From: Serratia bockelmannii
GTDB taxonomy: Bacteria > Pseudomonadota > Gammaproteobacteria > Enterobacterales > Enterobacteriaceae
Length of the DNA: 64,000 bases
Assembly: GCF_008011855.1 (NCBI RefSeq)
Contig: NZ_VOUX01000033.1
Location: forward strand, 434,001 to 498,000
Direction: 5' to 3'
Position 1 is the first letter of the stretch. Each line of letters begins with the position of its first letter. A program made the position numbers and the translations under genes. Below, one piece after another: positions 41,150 through 50,438 of the stretch. The notes beneath the pieces are model-generated. The model saw nothing but the letters and a program-made list of their open reading frames with translations, ran no database searches and was not told the DNA's origin.

Positions 41150-42172
41150 TCAAATAACCTGATAATACTTCTCATCATCCATAGTCATTACGTCTTTCAG
41201 CAATGAAGCGCCCTCTTCCTCGTCTGTCAGTGATTGGTGCACTTTTTGTGTTTTCAGACCCAACTTCCGTATCAATTTCATATCCTGATCCTCATCGGGA
41301 TTCGTTGCCGTTAACAATTTGCATCCATAGAAAATTGAATTGGCCCCCGCCATAAAACACATGGCCTGCATTTGCTCATTCATTTTCTCGCGCCCTGCCG
41401 CGATGCGCACGTAGGAGGTAGGCATCATGATTCTGGCAACGGCAATGACGCGGATATAGTCAAAGGCATCCACCGGCTCACTGTCTTCCAGGGGGGTGCC
41501 CGCCACCTTGACCAGCATGTTAATGGGCACACTTTCCGGCGCTTTAGACAGGTTGGCCAATTGCAAAAGCAGACCTATCCGGTCTAGGTTACTTTCACCT
41601 AGTCCCAATATTCCACCGGAGCAGACCTTGATGCCGGCCGCCCTGACTTTATCGATCGTCGTTAATCTATCCTGATAAGTGCGGGTTGTGATGATGCTGC
41701 CATAATATTCGGGAGAGGTATCCAGATTGTGGCTATAGTAGTCTAAGCCAACGTTAGCCAATCGCTCGACCTGAGAATCAGTCAGTTTTCCCAGCGTCAT
41801 GCAGGTTTCCAACCCCAACGCCTTAACCCCTCTGACCATCTCCTCCAAATAAGGCATATCGCGTTCGTGCGGATTACTCCAGGCCGCTCCCATGCAAAAT
41901 CTCGAGGAGCCAGCCTCTTTCGCTGTACGGGCTGACTGTAAGACTTTTTCTACCTGCAACAACTTTTCTGCCCGCAATCCTGTTTTATACCTTGCGCTTT
42001 GCGAACAATATTTGCAGTCCTCTGGGCACCCTCCTGTTTTAACAGACAGTAAAGTGCTCATTTGTATTTCCAGCGGATCAAAATGTTGACGATGCACCTT
42101 TTGTGCATCATAGAGCAAATCCAACAAAGGCTTATTAAACAGCACTTTCACTTTATCAATCGTCCAGCTCAT
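41150..42172 (-). CDS. bioB: Biotin synthase, stand-alone copy
   Basis: A 340-residue radical SAM enzyme that inserts sulfur into dethiobiotin. The [4Fe-4S] cysteines are C49, C53 and C56 in [10 protein letters not shown]. The [2Fe-2S] ligands are kept: Cys in [16 protein letters not shown] and IKVCSGG, and Arg in [10 protein letters not shown]. Similarity to E. coli BioB extends over nearly the whole length; the final 30 residues diverge. No other bio genes adjoin it, and its DNA is markedly more AT-rich than yciA or tonB, so it was probably acquired. A BirA-type operator lies about 200 bases upstream, so biotin repression is likely. Confidence 0.93.
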   Translation of the reverse strand: MSWTIDKVKVLFNKPLLDLLYDAQKVHRQHFDPLEIQMSTLLSVKTGGCPEDCKYCSQSARYKTGLRAEKLLQVEKVLQSARTAKEAGSSRFCMGAAWSNPHERDMPYLEEMVRGVKALGLETCMTLGKLTDSQVERLANVGLDYYSHNLDTSPEYYGSIITTRTYQDRLTTIDKVRAAGIKVCSGGILGLGESNLDRIGLLLQLANLSKAPESVPINMLVKVAGTPLEDSEPVDAFDYIRVIAVARIMMPTSYVRIAAGREKMNEQMQAMCFMAGANSIFYGCKLLTATNPDEDQDMKLIRKLGLKTQKVHQSLTDEEEGASLLKDVMTMDDEKYYQVI

Positions 42173-42373
42173 ATTTTCATCCTGATGTTATTCGCAGTGA
42201 CAGCCCCATCAGACAGCCCCCGTTCTGTCACACAGATTAACGGAGACTTCACTGATCTGAGTGGCTGTTTGAGACCGCACCTTCCCTCGCTCACCGACGA
42301 ACAATGCAGTGGTCGTCGGCTTAGCGGGCGTAGTGACAAATCTCGCTCCGCATTCAAGCAAATCACCCCTCTA

Positions 42374-42407
42374 TTGTAAACCTGAATTAAATATTACACG
42401 TTTACCA
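42374..42407. promoter_or_regulatory. BirA-type biotin operator
   Basis: TTGTAAACC, 16 bases of spacer, then CGTTTACCA. The remembered E. coli bio operator is TTGTAAACC-N16-GGTTTACAA, so the left arm is exact, the right arm matches at seven of nine bases and the spacing is identical. A -10-like TAATAT for leftward transcription lies inside the operator, consistent with repression of bioB by biotinylated BirA. Confidence 0.75.
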
Positions 42408-42659
42408 TTGATTATTTTTTACACATACTTGGCGCATAATCACGACAGGAATAAATTTAAAACCTGCGTATCCATGTCAAAAAAACTCATAACCTGATGA
42501 AAATGAATGTTTTTCAACAGGCATGTAAAAGTATTGCTATGAGAACGGTGAAGTTTGCCGGCAGATTGCGAATATTTATGAGGATAAATTTGGCATTGCG
42601 GTAGGAAAAAAGAGGACGTCCACGTAAAACAATCAACGTGAATTATCAGGTCTGGATAG

Positions 42660-42688
42660 CTTCCTCGCCCAGGCATCGGGCGAGGAAG
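42660..42688. terminator. Perfect hairpin downstream of tonB
   Basis: An 11-base perfect stem, CTTCCTCGCCC/GGGCGAGGAAG, with a seven-base loop, 66 bases past the tonB stop. It may terminate tonB transcription, but no T-run follows on either strand. Confidence 0.5.
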
Positions 42689-42754
42689 TCAAGGACGGTA
42701 GTCAGATGAAGCGACAAACGATCAACACGCTTGATATCTGTCGCCAGATCTACC

Positions 42755-43528
<774 letters not shown>

Positions 43529-43534
43529 TTAAAT

Positions 43535-43553
43535 GCAAATAGCAATCATATTC
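43535..43553 (-). promoter_or_regulatory. Possible Fur box upstream of tonB
   Basis: Read on the minus strand, GAATATGATTGCTATTTGC agrees with the 19-base Fur consensus at 11 positions. It lies 37-55 bases upstream of the tonB start. tonB is Fur-regulated in enterics, which supports an otherwise modest match. Confidence 0.45.
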
Positions 43554-43694
43554 AATAACGAAAGGCAAACTATCGCTTTAATCGTCAGTATGCGCGGCTA
43601 AAACCAGCAAACTCATAAGGATATTAACCTTGCCGTTGCTTTTTTACCGCCGGGGCGACACGCTTCATTAACGTTTGGCCAGGCGTCAAAAAGT

Positions 43695-43716
43695 AAAAAA
43701 CCCGCCGGAGCGGGTT
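43695..43716 (-). terminator. queH intrinsic terminator
   Basis: On the minus strand, stem AACCCGC/GCGGGTT with a four-base loop is followed by a T-run, about 20 bases after the queH stop. Confidence 0.85.
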
Positions 43717-43734
43717 AATTGCGGTGAGTCAGCG

Positions 43735-44388
43735 CTATTCTTCATCACCATAGTAAAGCACGCCCAGTTTGATCAGCGGTCGCCCTTGCGCCTTACGGTG
43801 CAGGTTGGTGTCGCGCAGCGAATAGACGCAGCCGCAGTATTCCTGCTGATAGAAGCGTTCGCGCTTGCTGATCTCTATCATGCGCGACGAACCGCCCTTC
43901 TTGCGCCAGTTGTAATCCCAGTACACCAGATCGGGATACTTTTCCGCCGCCCGGATGCCGCAGTCGGTGATCTGCTGCATATTCTTCCAGCGCGAGATAC
44001 CCAGCGAACTGGAGATAGTGTCATAACCATGCTCATGCGCATACAGCGCCGTGCGCTCGAAACGCATGTCGAAACACATGGTGCAGCGGATACCGCGCTC
44101 CGGCTCATTCTCCATCCCCTTGGCGCGGGCGAACCAGTTGTCGGTGTCGTAATCGGCATCAATGATCGGCACCCCGTGCTGCTCAGCGAAACGGATGTTC
44201 TCTTCCTTGCGCAGCAGATACTCTTTTTGCGGGTGAATGTTGGGGTTATAGAAGAAAATGGCGTACTCGATCCCGGACGCCTGGATCGCTTCCATCACTT
44301 CGCCGGAACAGGGCGCGCAGCAAGAGTGCAGCAGCAATTTACTTTTGCCCGCCGGCAAATCGAGTTTTTCCCTTACCAGTTCCGTCAT
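43735..44388 (-). CDS. queH: Epoxyqueuosine reductase QueH
   Basis: A 217-residue enzyme of the former DUF208 family that reduces epoxyqueuosine to queuosine in tRNA. The metal-binding cysteines appear in [25 protein letters not shown] and [29 protein letters not shown] is also characteristic. It is a non-homologous alternative to QueG, which uses cobalamin. It lies between tonB and yciI, which are adjacent in E. coli, so it is a replacement or insertion relative to that order. Confidence 0.92.
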   Translation of the reverse strand: MTELVREKLDLPAGKSKLLLHSCCAPCSGEVMEAIQASGIEYAIFFYNPNIHPQKEYLLRKEENIRFAEQHGVPIIDADYDTDNWFARAKGMENEPERGIRCTMCFDMRFERTALYAHEHGYDTISSSLGISRWKNMQQITDCGIRAAEKYPDLVYWDYNWRKKGGSSRMIEISKRERFYQQEYCGCVYSLRDTNLHRKAQGRPLIKLGVLYYGDEE

Positions 44389-44563
44389 GTCCTCACCTCA
44401 ATGGCATATCAGTTTAAGCGCGCCGCACTATACGAATAAAAAGTAGCGGCTTCAAGGCATAAGCGCCAATCCGTCGGGAAATTCGCCGCGCACCGTTCCC
44501 CTGCCGCGCCTTTTGCGCTACCTTGGTAGCACCGTTTTATAGCCATGATTTTAAAGGTGAAAC

Positions 44564-44860
44564 ATGCTTTATCTGATCTACGCGCAAGACGTCCCCAACT
44601 CGCTGGAAAACCGTCTGGCGGTGCGCCCGGCACACCTGGCGCGCCTGCAGGCGCTGCGCGACGCCGGCCGCCTGGTGGTCGCCGGCCCTAACCCGGCCAT
44701 CGACAGCAACGATCCCGGCGCCGCCGGCTTTACCGGTTCAACGGTGATCGCCGAATTCGCCTCGCTGGCGCAAGCTCAGGCCTGGGCGCAGCAGGATCCC
44801 TATATCGCCGCCGGCGTCTATGCCGACGTGACGGTGAAGCCGTTCAAACAGGTGTTCTGA
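44564..44860 (+). CDS. yciI: YciI family protein
   Basis: A 98-residue ferredoxin-like-fold protein, the same length as E. coli YciI. It starts [20 protein letters not shown] and has [21 protein letters not shown], the conserved His and Asp of the proposed active site, and [17 protein letters not shown]. Function is unresolved. A hairpin GGGAACGG/CCGTTCCC at 44882-44901 follows it without a T-run. Confidence 0.94.
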   Translation: MLYLIYAQDVPNSLENRLAVRPAHLARLQALRDAGRLVVAGPNPAIDSNDPGAAGFTGSTVIAEFASLAQAQAWAQQDPYIAAGVYADVTVKPFKQVF

Positions 44861-45026
44861 CCTGCTGCGCGCTGCCTGATCGGGAACGGAGCACCGTTCC
44901 CGGATCAATGCGTGCTCTCACCCTAACCCGTCGGTAGAAAAAATGCTCTCTCGCCAGGGGACATAACGCCGCCTGCCTATACTCTCCTGAACCCGCGGCA
45001 TCGCCGCGAACTCTGGAGATCGACCG

Positions 45027-45977
45027 ATGCGACTCGACGTACACGCTCACCTGTGGAGCACGGAGTATCTGGATCTTTTGCAAGCGCATGGCGTACACGA
45101 CGTTGCCGCCTATCGGCACCTGGGCGCCGGCCGCACCGAACGCGAACTCGACGCGCGTTTCGCCCTGCTGGACAACGCCGGCATCGACATGCAAATCCTG
45201 TCTGCGACGCCGCTGTCGCCGCATCTGGAAGACGAACAGGCCGCCGTAGAGGCCGCGCGCCGGATCAATGATGAATATGCGGAGCTGGTAGCGCGTTATC
45301 CCACTCGCTTCCGGGCTATCGCTTCTTTGCCGCTGCCGCATATCGACGCTGCGTTACGCGAGCTTGAAAGGGCCTTTACCCAGCTCGATATGCTGGGCGC
45401 CTGCATTACCACCTCAGTGCTCGGGCTGTCTATCGCCAATCCGCTGTTCGAGCCGCTCTATCAGGAACTCAATCGCCGCCGCAGCGTGCTGGCCATTCAT
45501 CCCGCCGGCCGCGGCGCGCACTCGCCGCTCATCGCCGATTACGCCTTGACCTGGTCGATCGGCGCGCCGATCGAAGACACGGTCGCCGCCATGCACTTTA
45601 TCCTCAACGGCATCCCCCAACGCTTTCCTGAGATGAAAATCATTGTGCCGCACCTGGGCGGCCTGCTGCCGATGACGCTGGAACGTCTCGATCAAACCGT
45701 CGCGTGGGAGGCGCCGAACACGCCGGAACCGCCAAGCCGCGCCGCCCTGCGCATGTGGTACGACACGGTAGGCCACGATCAGGTGCCCGCACTGCAAGCG
45801 GCAGCAGCGACGTTCGGCGCAGAGCAGCTGTTGTTCGGCACCGATTTCCCGTTTCAGCCGGGCGAACTGTTTCAAACCACGGTGGACTACATCCGGCGCG
45901 CGGGATTGCCGGAGGAAGACGTGAACGCCATTTTGGATCGCAATGCGGCTGCGCTGTTTGGGCTGGGTGCAAACTAA
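45027..45977 (+). CDS. Amidohydrolase 2 family protein (ACMSD-like)
   Basis: A 316-residue metal-dependent TIM-barrel enzyme of the amidohydrolase 2/ACMSD group, whose members decarboxylate or hydrolyse aromatic and cyclic acids. The HxH metal motif DVHAHLW is at residues 4-10, LAIHPAG near 156 and VPHLGGLLP near 210 supply further ligands, and GTDFPF near 273 carries the catalytic Asp. No partner enzyme adjoins it; the gene stands alone between yciI and the lyxose locus. Its ring substrate is unknown. A GGAG precedes the ATG. Confidence 0.85.
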   Translation: MRLDVHAHLWSTEYLDLLQAHGVHDVAAYRHLGAGRTERELDARFALLDNAGIDMQILSATPLSPHLEDEQAAVEAARRINDEYAELVARYPTRFRAIASLPLPHIDAALRELERAFTQLDMLGACITTSVLGLSIANPLFEPLYQELNRRRSVLAIHPAGRGAHSPLIADYALTWSIGAPIEDTVAAMHFILNGIPQRFPEMKIIVPHLGGLLPMTLERLDQTVAWEAPNTPEPPSRAALRMWYDTVGHDQVPALQAAAATFGAEQLLFGTDFPFQPGELFQTTVDYIRRAGLPEEDVNAILDRNAAALFGLGAN

Positions 45978-46026
45978 CGCCCGGAACGAGTGAGCCAAAG
46001 CCTCCCCATAAAGGTTGCACCTGCCG

Positions 46027-47028
46027 TTATATAACGAGTTTTCCCCGTACCACCACTTTGCCCGGTTTGATCTCGGGGTCGGCAATACGACGGATCGCCA
46101 GATTCAAGGCTTGCCAGGCGATCTCTTGCAAATCATGCGACACGCAAGGGAAATGGAAACCGTAGATCTCGGCATGCGAAACCTCATCGATGCTGAACAG
46201 CGACACGTCCTGCATCAACGGCAGCCGATGTTCGATACAGGCCTTGATGATACCCAGGGAGATCTGGTTATTGCAGCCGACGAAAAAGTCCGGCGCGCGG
46301 TGATTGGCCAGCCAGCGGCTCGTCTCTTGCCAGGCGACGTCCATAAAGAAATCGGCATACAGCACTTCAAACGACGCCACTTTCCCTTGCAACGCCGCCT
46401 GCAGCCCTGTGACCCTGTCCCGTGCAACGTTGGAGTTCTCCGGTCCGGACACCACCACCACCCGCTGCGCTTTCTGTTCCAAAAGCCAGCGCCCCGCCTG
46501 GAGACCGCAGTCCAGGTTATCGATATACACGCCGCTGCAGTGGCGATTGTCCAGTTCCCGGTCGATCAGCACCACCGGGATATTCAATGTTTCCAACCGT
46601 TTTAGATAGGAAGGCTGGTACAGATGATCGTTGGAAATGACCGAGAGAATGATCGCATCGACGTTGTAGCCAATCAGTTTGTCGATGATTCTGTCTTCGC
46701 TTTCCTGAGACTCATAGGAGTCGAACACCAGGGTGTCGTACCCCATTTTTTGCGCTTCAAGCGTCATCAGGCGTGTCAGGCCGCCAAAGAACGGGTTGGC
46801 CATATCCGGGTTGACGATGCCAATGGTTCTGCTGCTTTTCGCCCGCAGGTTGCGCGCCGCGGCATTGACCACATAGCCGAGTTCGGCAGCCGTCTCCCGA
46901 ATGCGGCGCAGCGTTTCCGGATGAACCTTGTCCGGCTGTGAAAATGCCCGCGACGCGGTGATTTTACTGACGTTTGCCTGTGCGGCCACGCTAGCCAGCG
47001 TCGCTTTCCGTCCTCGACCCACTGCCAA
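46027..47028 (-). CDS. LacI-family transcriptional regulator of the pentose locus
   Basis: A 333-residue LacI/GalR regulator. The N-terminal helix-turn-helix and hinge (ATLASVAAQANVSKITASRA, then NAAARNLRAK) precede a periplasmic-binding-protein-like ligand domain (GIVNPDMANPFFGGLTR, LIDRELDN). Start is probably TTG at 47028 with AAGGAG six bases upstream; a GTG two codons on is the alternative. It is probably the repressor of the adjacent D-lyxose/xylitol genes. Paired operator-like motifs at 47669 and 47844 fit this. Confidence 0.88.
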   Translation of the reverse strand: MAVGRGRKATLASVAAQANVSKITASRAFSQPDKVHPETLRRIRETAAELGYVVNAAARNLRAKSSRTIGIVNPDMANPFFGGLTRLMTLEAQKMGYDTLVFDSYESQESEDRIIDKLIGYNVDAIILSVISNDHLYQPSYLKRLETLNIPVVLIDRELDNRHCSGVYIDNLDCGLQAGRWLLEQKAQRVVVVSGPENSNVARDRVTGLQAALQGKVASFEVLYADFFMDVAWQETSRWLANHRAPDFFVGCNNQISLGIIKACIEHRLPLMQDVSLFSIDEVSHAEIYGFHFPCVSHDLQEIAWQALNLAIRRIADPEIKPGKVVVRGKLVI

Positions 47029-47098
47029 ATGCAGCTCCTTAGCTTAAAGTATCATTTTGTACCATTGGCAACATCATGACAGAACTTCCATCGTGGCG

Positions 47099-47656
47099 CT
47101 AATGGTTTACGCCTGCCAGGCGGTTAATCCGGGGATCGGTAAAGATATCCAGCTCGTCACGGCTCTCGGAAGAAAACTCGGACACCACCGCACCCCGCTT
47201 CCCCGCCTGAAACCAGTGCCGGGTATTGGGGGCGATGGTGTATTGTTCGCCAGGCCGCAAGAGAATATAGCGATTGCAGGTGTACCAAGGTTCTGCGCCC
47301 TCTGGCACCCGACATACCGGTTCGCCGCCGGCATCATTAAGCGTCAGGTTTTCATCATCGACAAACAAAAACACCTCTCCCCAACGGCAACGGAACGTCT
47401 CTTGCTTGCCGGGTGTGCCGGCAAAGGGAGGATGTAAATGTTCCGGGCAAGTCTGACCAGGAAACAGCACCAGCTCTTTCGCGCAATACCGAGGTGAGTT
47501 GACATAGGTCAGCAGCTGCAGCCCTGAGACGGGATAGTCAGCCAAGCCAAACGTCGCAATTTCAATACGTTGCTGTTCTTCCTCAGTCAAAACAATGTCC
47601 GCCTCACGCAAGTATTCCAGCGTAGCGGCTATGGCACGTTGTTGTTTGTTCATCAT
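47099..47656 (-). CDS. D-lyxose isomerase (cupin family)
   Basis: A 185-residue cupin-fold isomerase that interconverts D-lyxose and D-xylulose (and often D-mannose and D-fructose). Metal ligands are seen in CPEHLHPPF, the Glu of KQETFRCRWGEV, and the His of NTRHWFQAG near residue 148. It resembles the Providencia D-lyxose isomerase. It lies beside a dehydrogenase and a xylulokinase, so D-xylulose is the likely shared product. Transcribed divergently from them, with about 225 bases of regulatory DNA between. Confidence 0.82.
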   Translation of the reverse strand: MMNKQQRAIAATLEYLREADIVLTEEEQQRIEIATFGLADYPVSGLQLLTYVNSPRYCAKELVLFPGQTCPEHLHPPFAGTPGKQETFRCRWGEVFLFVDDENLTLNDAGGEPVCRVPEGAEPWYTCNRYILLRPGEQYTIAPNTRHWFQAGKRGAVVSEFSSESRDELDIFTDPRINRLAGVNH

Positions 47657-47668
47657 TTCCCCTGCAAA

Positions 47669-47679
47669 GTAACGGTATC
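47669..47679 (+). promoter_or_regulatory. Putative LacI-family operator half, copy 1
   Basis: GTAACGGTATC, found with one mismatch as GTAACGATATC in the opposite orientation at 47844-47854. It lies 13 bases upstream of the isomerase start. Pairing across the divergent promoter region is compatible with LacI-type looping. Confidence 0.45.
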
Positions 47680-47680
47680 G

Positions 47681-47698
47681 ATATCAGCATGCTGATAT
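47681..47698. promoter_or_regulatory. Perfect 18-base palindrome in divergent promoter region
   Basis: ATATCAGCATGCTGATAT reads identically on both strands. It directly follows the operator-like motif at 47669. It could be a separate regulator site or part of one larger operator; its central ATGCAT-like core is not the usual LacI CG centre. Confidence 0.5.
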
Positions 47699-47843
47699 TA
47701 AAACCGTCATTGCATCGCCGATTTTGTGATCTTCATCCCTATATTGAATAACAACCCACCAGCAAAATTAACTCCCGTCGAGTAATTCCAACATCGATCA
47801 CAGTTTAACCCCCCGCTTTAGCCCACTATCGCCGCATTGAAAT

Positions 47844-47854
47844 GATATCGTTAC
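47844..47854 (-). promoter_or_regulatory. Putative LacI-family operator half, copy 2
   Basis: GATATCGTTAC is the inverse of the 47669 motif with one change, and its centre contains the CG step common to LacI-family operators. It lies 27 bases before the dehydrogenase start. Weak CRP-like half-sites (TGTGA at 47725, TCACA at 47798) are also present between the two copies. Confidence 0.5.
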
Positions 47855-47881
47855 CATAAAAATGATTCACCAGGAGGCAAT

Positions 47882-48916
47882 ATGAAAGCATTAGTGTTGG
47901 CCAAAGCGGGGGAAATCGCTATCGAGGACGTCCAGCTTGCCGAAACGCTGGGGCCCGATGATGTGCAGATAAAAATTCATTCCGTGGGCATCTGCGGCAG
48001 CGATGTGCACTATTACCAACATGGCCGCATTGGCCCGTTCGTGGTTAACGCCCCGATGGTGCTCGGCCATGAAGCCTCCGGCGTGGTGCTCGCGACCGGT
48101 AAAAACGTCACTCACCTCAGCATCGGCGATCGCGTTTGCATGGAGCCCGGCATTCCCGATCTCAACTCGGCGCAGACGCGCGCCGGTATTTACAACCTGG
48201 ACCCGGCCGTTCGCTTCTGGGCGACGCCACCGGTGCACGGCTGCCTGCGCGAAACCGTCATCCACCCCGCCGCCTTCACGTTCAAATTGCCGGACAACGT
48301 CAGTTTCGCTGAGGGCGCCATGGTGGAACCCTTAGCCATCGGCATGCAAGCGGCCACCAAAGCCGGGATCAAACCCGGCGATATCGCACTGGTGATCGGC
48401 GCCGGGCCGATCGGCGTGGTCACCGCCCTCGCGGCGCTGGCGGGCGGCTGTTCGGACGTCATTATCTGCGACCTGTTTGACGAAAAACTCGCCGTGGCGG
48501 CCAGTTATGAGGGGCTGCACGCCGTCAATATCAAAACCGGCGACCTGGCGGGGAAAGTGGCCGCGCTCACCAGCGGCAATGGCGCCGATGTCGTGTTTGA
48601 ATGCAGCGGCGCCAAACCGGCTATCGCTACGCTGGCCGAGCATGCGGCGCCCGGGGCGACCGCCGTGCTGGTCGGCATGCCGATCGATGCCGCGCCGATG
48701 GATATCGTCGCCGCGCAGGCCAAGGAAATCACCTTCAAGACCATTTTCCGCTACGCCAACATGTACCCGCGCACGCTGCGGCTGTTGAGCAGCGGCAAAT
48801 TGCGCGTCCAGCCGTTGATAAGCCAAACCTACAAGTTTTCCGACAGCGTAGCCGCTTTCGAGCGCGCGGCGGCAGGACATGCCTCGGACATCAAAATCAT
48901 GCTGGAAATGGAGTGA
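47882..48916 (+). CDS. Zinc-dependent alcohol dehydrogenase, xylitol/sorbitol dehydrogenase-like
   Basis: A 344-residue medium-chain dehydrogenase that probably oxidises xylitol or D-arabitol to D-xylulose with NAD. Catalytic zinc ligands are in [13 protein letters not shown] (Cys) and LGHEASGVV (His, Glu), and the cofactor fold has [15 protein letters not shown]. The structural-zinc lobe, usually four cysteines, has none here ([18 protein letters not shown]), as in some bacterial xylitol dehydrogenases. CAGGAGG precedes the start. It leads the five-gene operon with xylulokinase 4 bases on. Confidence 0.85.
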   Translation: MKALVLAKAGEIAIEDVQLAETLGPDDVQIKIHSVGICGSDVHYYQHGRIGPFVVNAPMVLGHEASGVVLATGKNVTHLSIGDRVCMEPGIPDLNSAQTRAGIYNLDPAVRFWATPPVHGCLRETVIHPAAFTFKLPDNVSFAEGAMVEPLAIGMQAATKAGIKPGDIALVIGAGPIGVVTALAALAGGCSDVIICDLFDEKLAVAASYEGLHAVNIKTGDLAGKVAALTSGNGADVVFECSGAKPAIATLAEHAAPGATAVLVGMPIDAAPMDIVAAQAKEITFKTIFRYANMYPRTLRLLSSGKLRVQPLISQTYKFSDSVAAFERAAAGHASDIKIMLEME

Positions 48917-48920
48917 TCCT

Positions 48921-50438
48921 ATGGCGCTCTATGCTGGCATAGACTGCGGTACGCAAGGCACGAAAGTCGTGATTGTCGACAGCACACAGGGCGTGATCCT
49001 CGGTGAGGGCAACGCCCCTCACCGTCTCATCAGCCAAGCCAATGGCCGGCGCGAACAAGAGGCCGACTGGTGGATTGAGGCGTTAGTCATCGCTTTTCGC
49101 CAAGCCGTGACTAACGCCGGCGTTGATGCACGGGAGATTCATGCTCTGGGGGTCTCGGGCCAACAACATGGGTTTGTGCCACTGGACGCAGACGGCAACG
49201 TGCTGCACAGCGTCAAGCTGTGGTGCGATACCGAAACCGCAGAGGAAAACGAACGGCTCCTGCAACAGCTCGGCGGAGCCAACGGCTCGCTGGAAACACT
49301 CGGCCTGCGGATCGCCACCGGTTATACCGCGTCAAAAATCCTTTGGTTCAAAACACACCATCCGGCGCTCTGGGCAAAACTGCACACCGTGTTGTTGCCT
49401 CATGATTATTTGAACTTCTGGCTGACCGGGGAGCGCGTAGCGGAATATGGCGACGCTTCCGGCACCGGGTTGTTCGATGTACGTACCCGTCGCTGGAGCA
49501 AAACCGCGGTCGATCTCATCGACGACAGCGGCCGCCTGTGGCAGGCTCTGCCGCCGCTCAAAAGCGCGGAGTGCTGCATCGGCACGGTGCGCCCCGCCGC
49601 CGCGGAAAAACTCGGCCTCGGCCCGGCAGTTCGGGTATCGACCGGCGGCGGCGACAACATGATGGCGGCCATCGGTTCCGGCAACATCGAGGCCGGCACC
49701 CTTACCCTGAGTCTGGGCACCTCCGGTACGCTATTCGCCTGGTCTGCCGCCCCCGTCACGGCGGAATCGGACATGATTGCCGGCTTCTGCTCCAGCACCA
49801 ATGGGTGGCTGCCATTGATTTGCACCATGAATGTCACCTCGGCCACCACTGCGGTACAAACGCTGCTGGACGAAGACCTTGCCGGCTTTAACGCTTTGTT
49901 GACGCAGGCCGCGCCCGGTGCAGGCGGTGTCGAGATGCTGCCGTTCTTCAATGGCGAACGTGTTCCGCCGTTGCCCCACGCGCGCGCCAGTCTGCATAAC
50001 CTCGATAGCGACAATTTTACCCGTGCCAATCTCTGCCTGGCGGTAGTCGAAAGCGCTACGTATGGGTTGCGCTATGGCATCGAGCTGTTTCGCCGTCAGG
50101 GCATCGAAGCGCGCGAGATCCGCCTCACCGGCGGCGGCGCCCGCAGCGCCGCCTGGCGACAAATCGTCGCGGACGTGATGGGGTGCCCGGTAGTCTGTCT
50201 GAAAGCCAAAGAGACCGCCGCGCTGGGCGGCGCCATTCAGGCGATGTGGGCGACGACGTTGGCCGACGATCCGCAGCGGAACGCCGGCGCGTTGCTGGCC
50301 GAACTGTGCCAGCGTTTCGTTGCGCTGGATGAGGCCACGCGCACACGGCCACATGCTGGCAGACAAGCGCAATACGAGACGCTTTATCAACGGTACCTGC
50401 AACGCTTGCAGCAGACCTATCCGGAGGTGCAACTGTGA
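48921..50438 (+). CDS. xylB: Xylulokinase
   Basis: A 505-residue FGGY kinase that makes D-xylulose 5-phosphate. It starts ALYAGIDCGTQGTKVVIVD, has SGQQHGFVPLD (the catalytic Asp is nearby), HDYLNFWLTG, GGGDNMMAAIGSG and TGGGARSAAWRQI. ATG 48921 matches the family start; a longer frame from 48879 overlaps the dehydrogenase. Its stop overlaps the next gene's GTG. It is the committing step for both isomerase and dehydrogenase branches. Confidence 0.92.
   Translation: MALYAGIDCGTQGTKVVIVDSTQGVILGEGNAPHRLISQANGRREQEADWWIEALVIAFRQAVTNAGVDAREIHALGVSGQQHGFVPLDADGNVLHSVKLWCDTETAEENERLLQQLGGANGSLETLGLRIATGYTASKILWFKTHHPALWAKLHTVLLPHDYLNFWLTGERVAEYGDASGTGLFDVRTRRWSKTAVDLIDDSGRLWQALPPLKSAECCIGTVRPAAAEKLGLGPAVRVSTGGGDNMMAAIGSGNIEAGTLTLSLGTSGTLFAWSAAPVTAESDMIAGFCSSTNGWLPLICTMNVTSATTAVQTLLDEDLAGFNALLTQAAPGAGGVEMLPFFNGERVPPLPHARASLHNLDSDNFTRANLCLAVVESATYGLRYGIELFRRQGIEAREIRLTGGGARSAAWRQIVADVMGCPVVCLKAKETAALGGAIQAMWATTLADDPQRNAGALLAELCQRFVALDEATRTRPHAGRQAQYETLYQRYLQRLQQTYPEVQL

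Larger units (their letters stand above)
42173..42754. other. bioB upstream / tonB downstream gene-free region
   Basis: A 582-base AT-rich stretch. It holds a roughly 200-base bioB leader with two hairpin-capable segments: CCGACGA/TCGTCGG (around 42295-42321) and CTGTCAC/GTGACAG (around 42194-42232). Next come the BirA-type operator and a perfect 11-base hairpin. A 35-codon plus-strand frame beginning at the ATGAAAATGAATG near 42497 has no recognisable similarity, and I do not call it a gene. Confidence 0.6.

Noticed and set aside
42497-42604. 35-codon plus-strand ORF beside the bioB operator
   Set aside because: No similarity or clear ribosome site; kept only as a comment in the gap entry.
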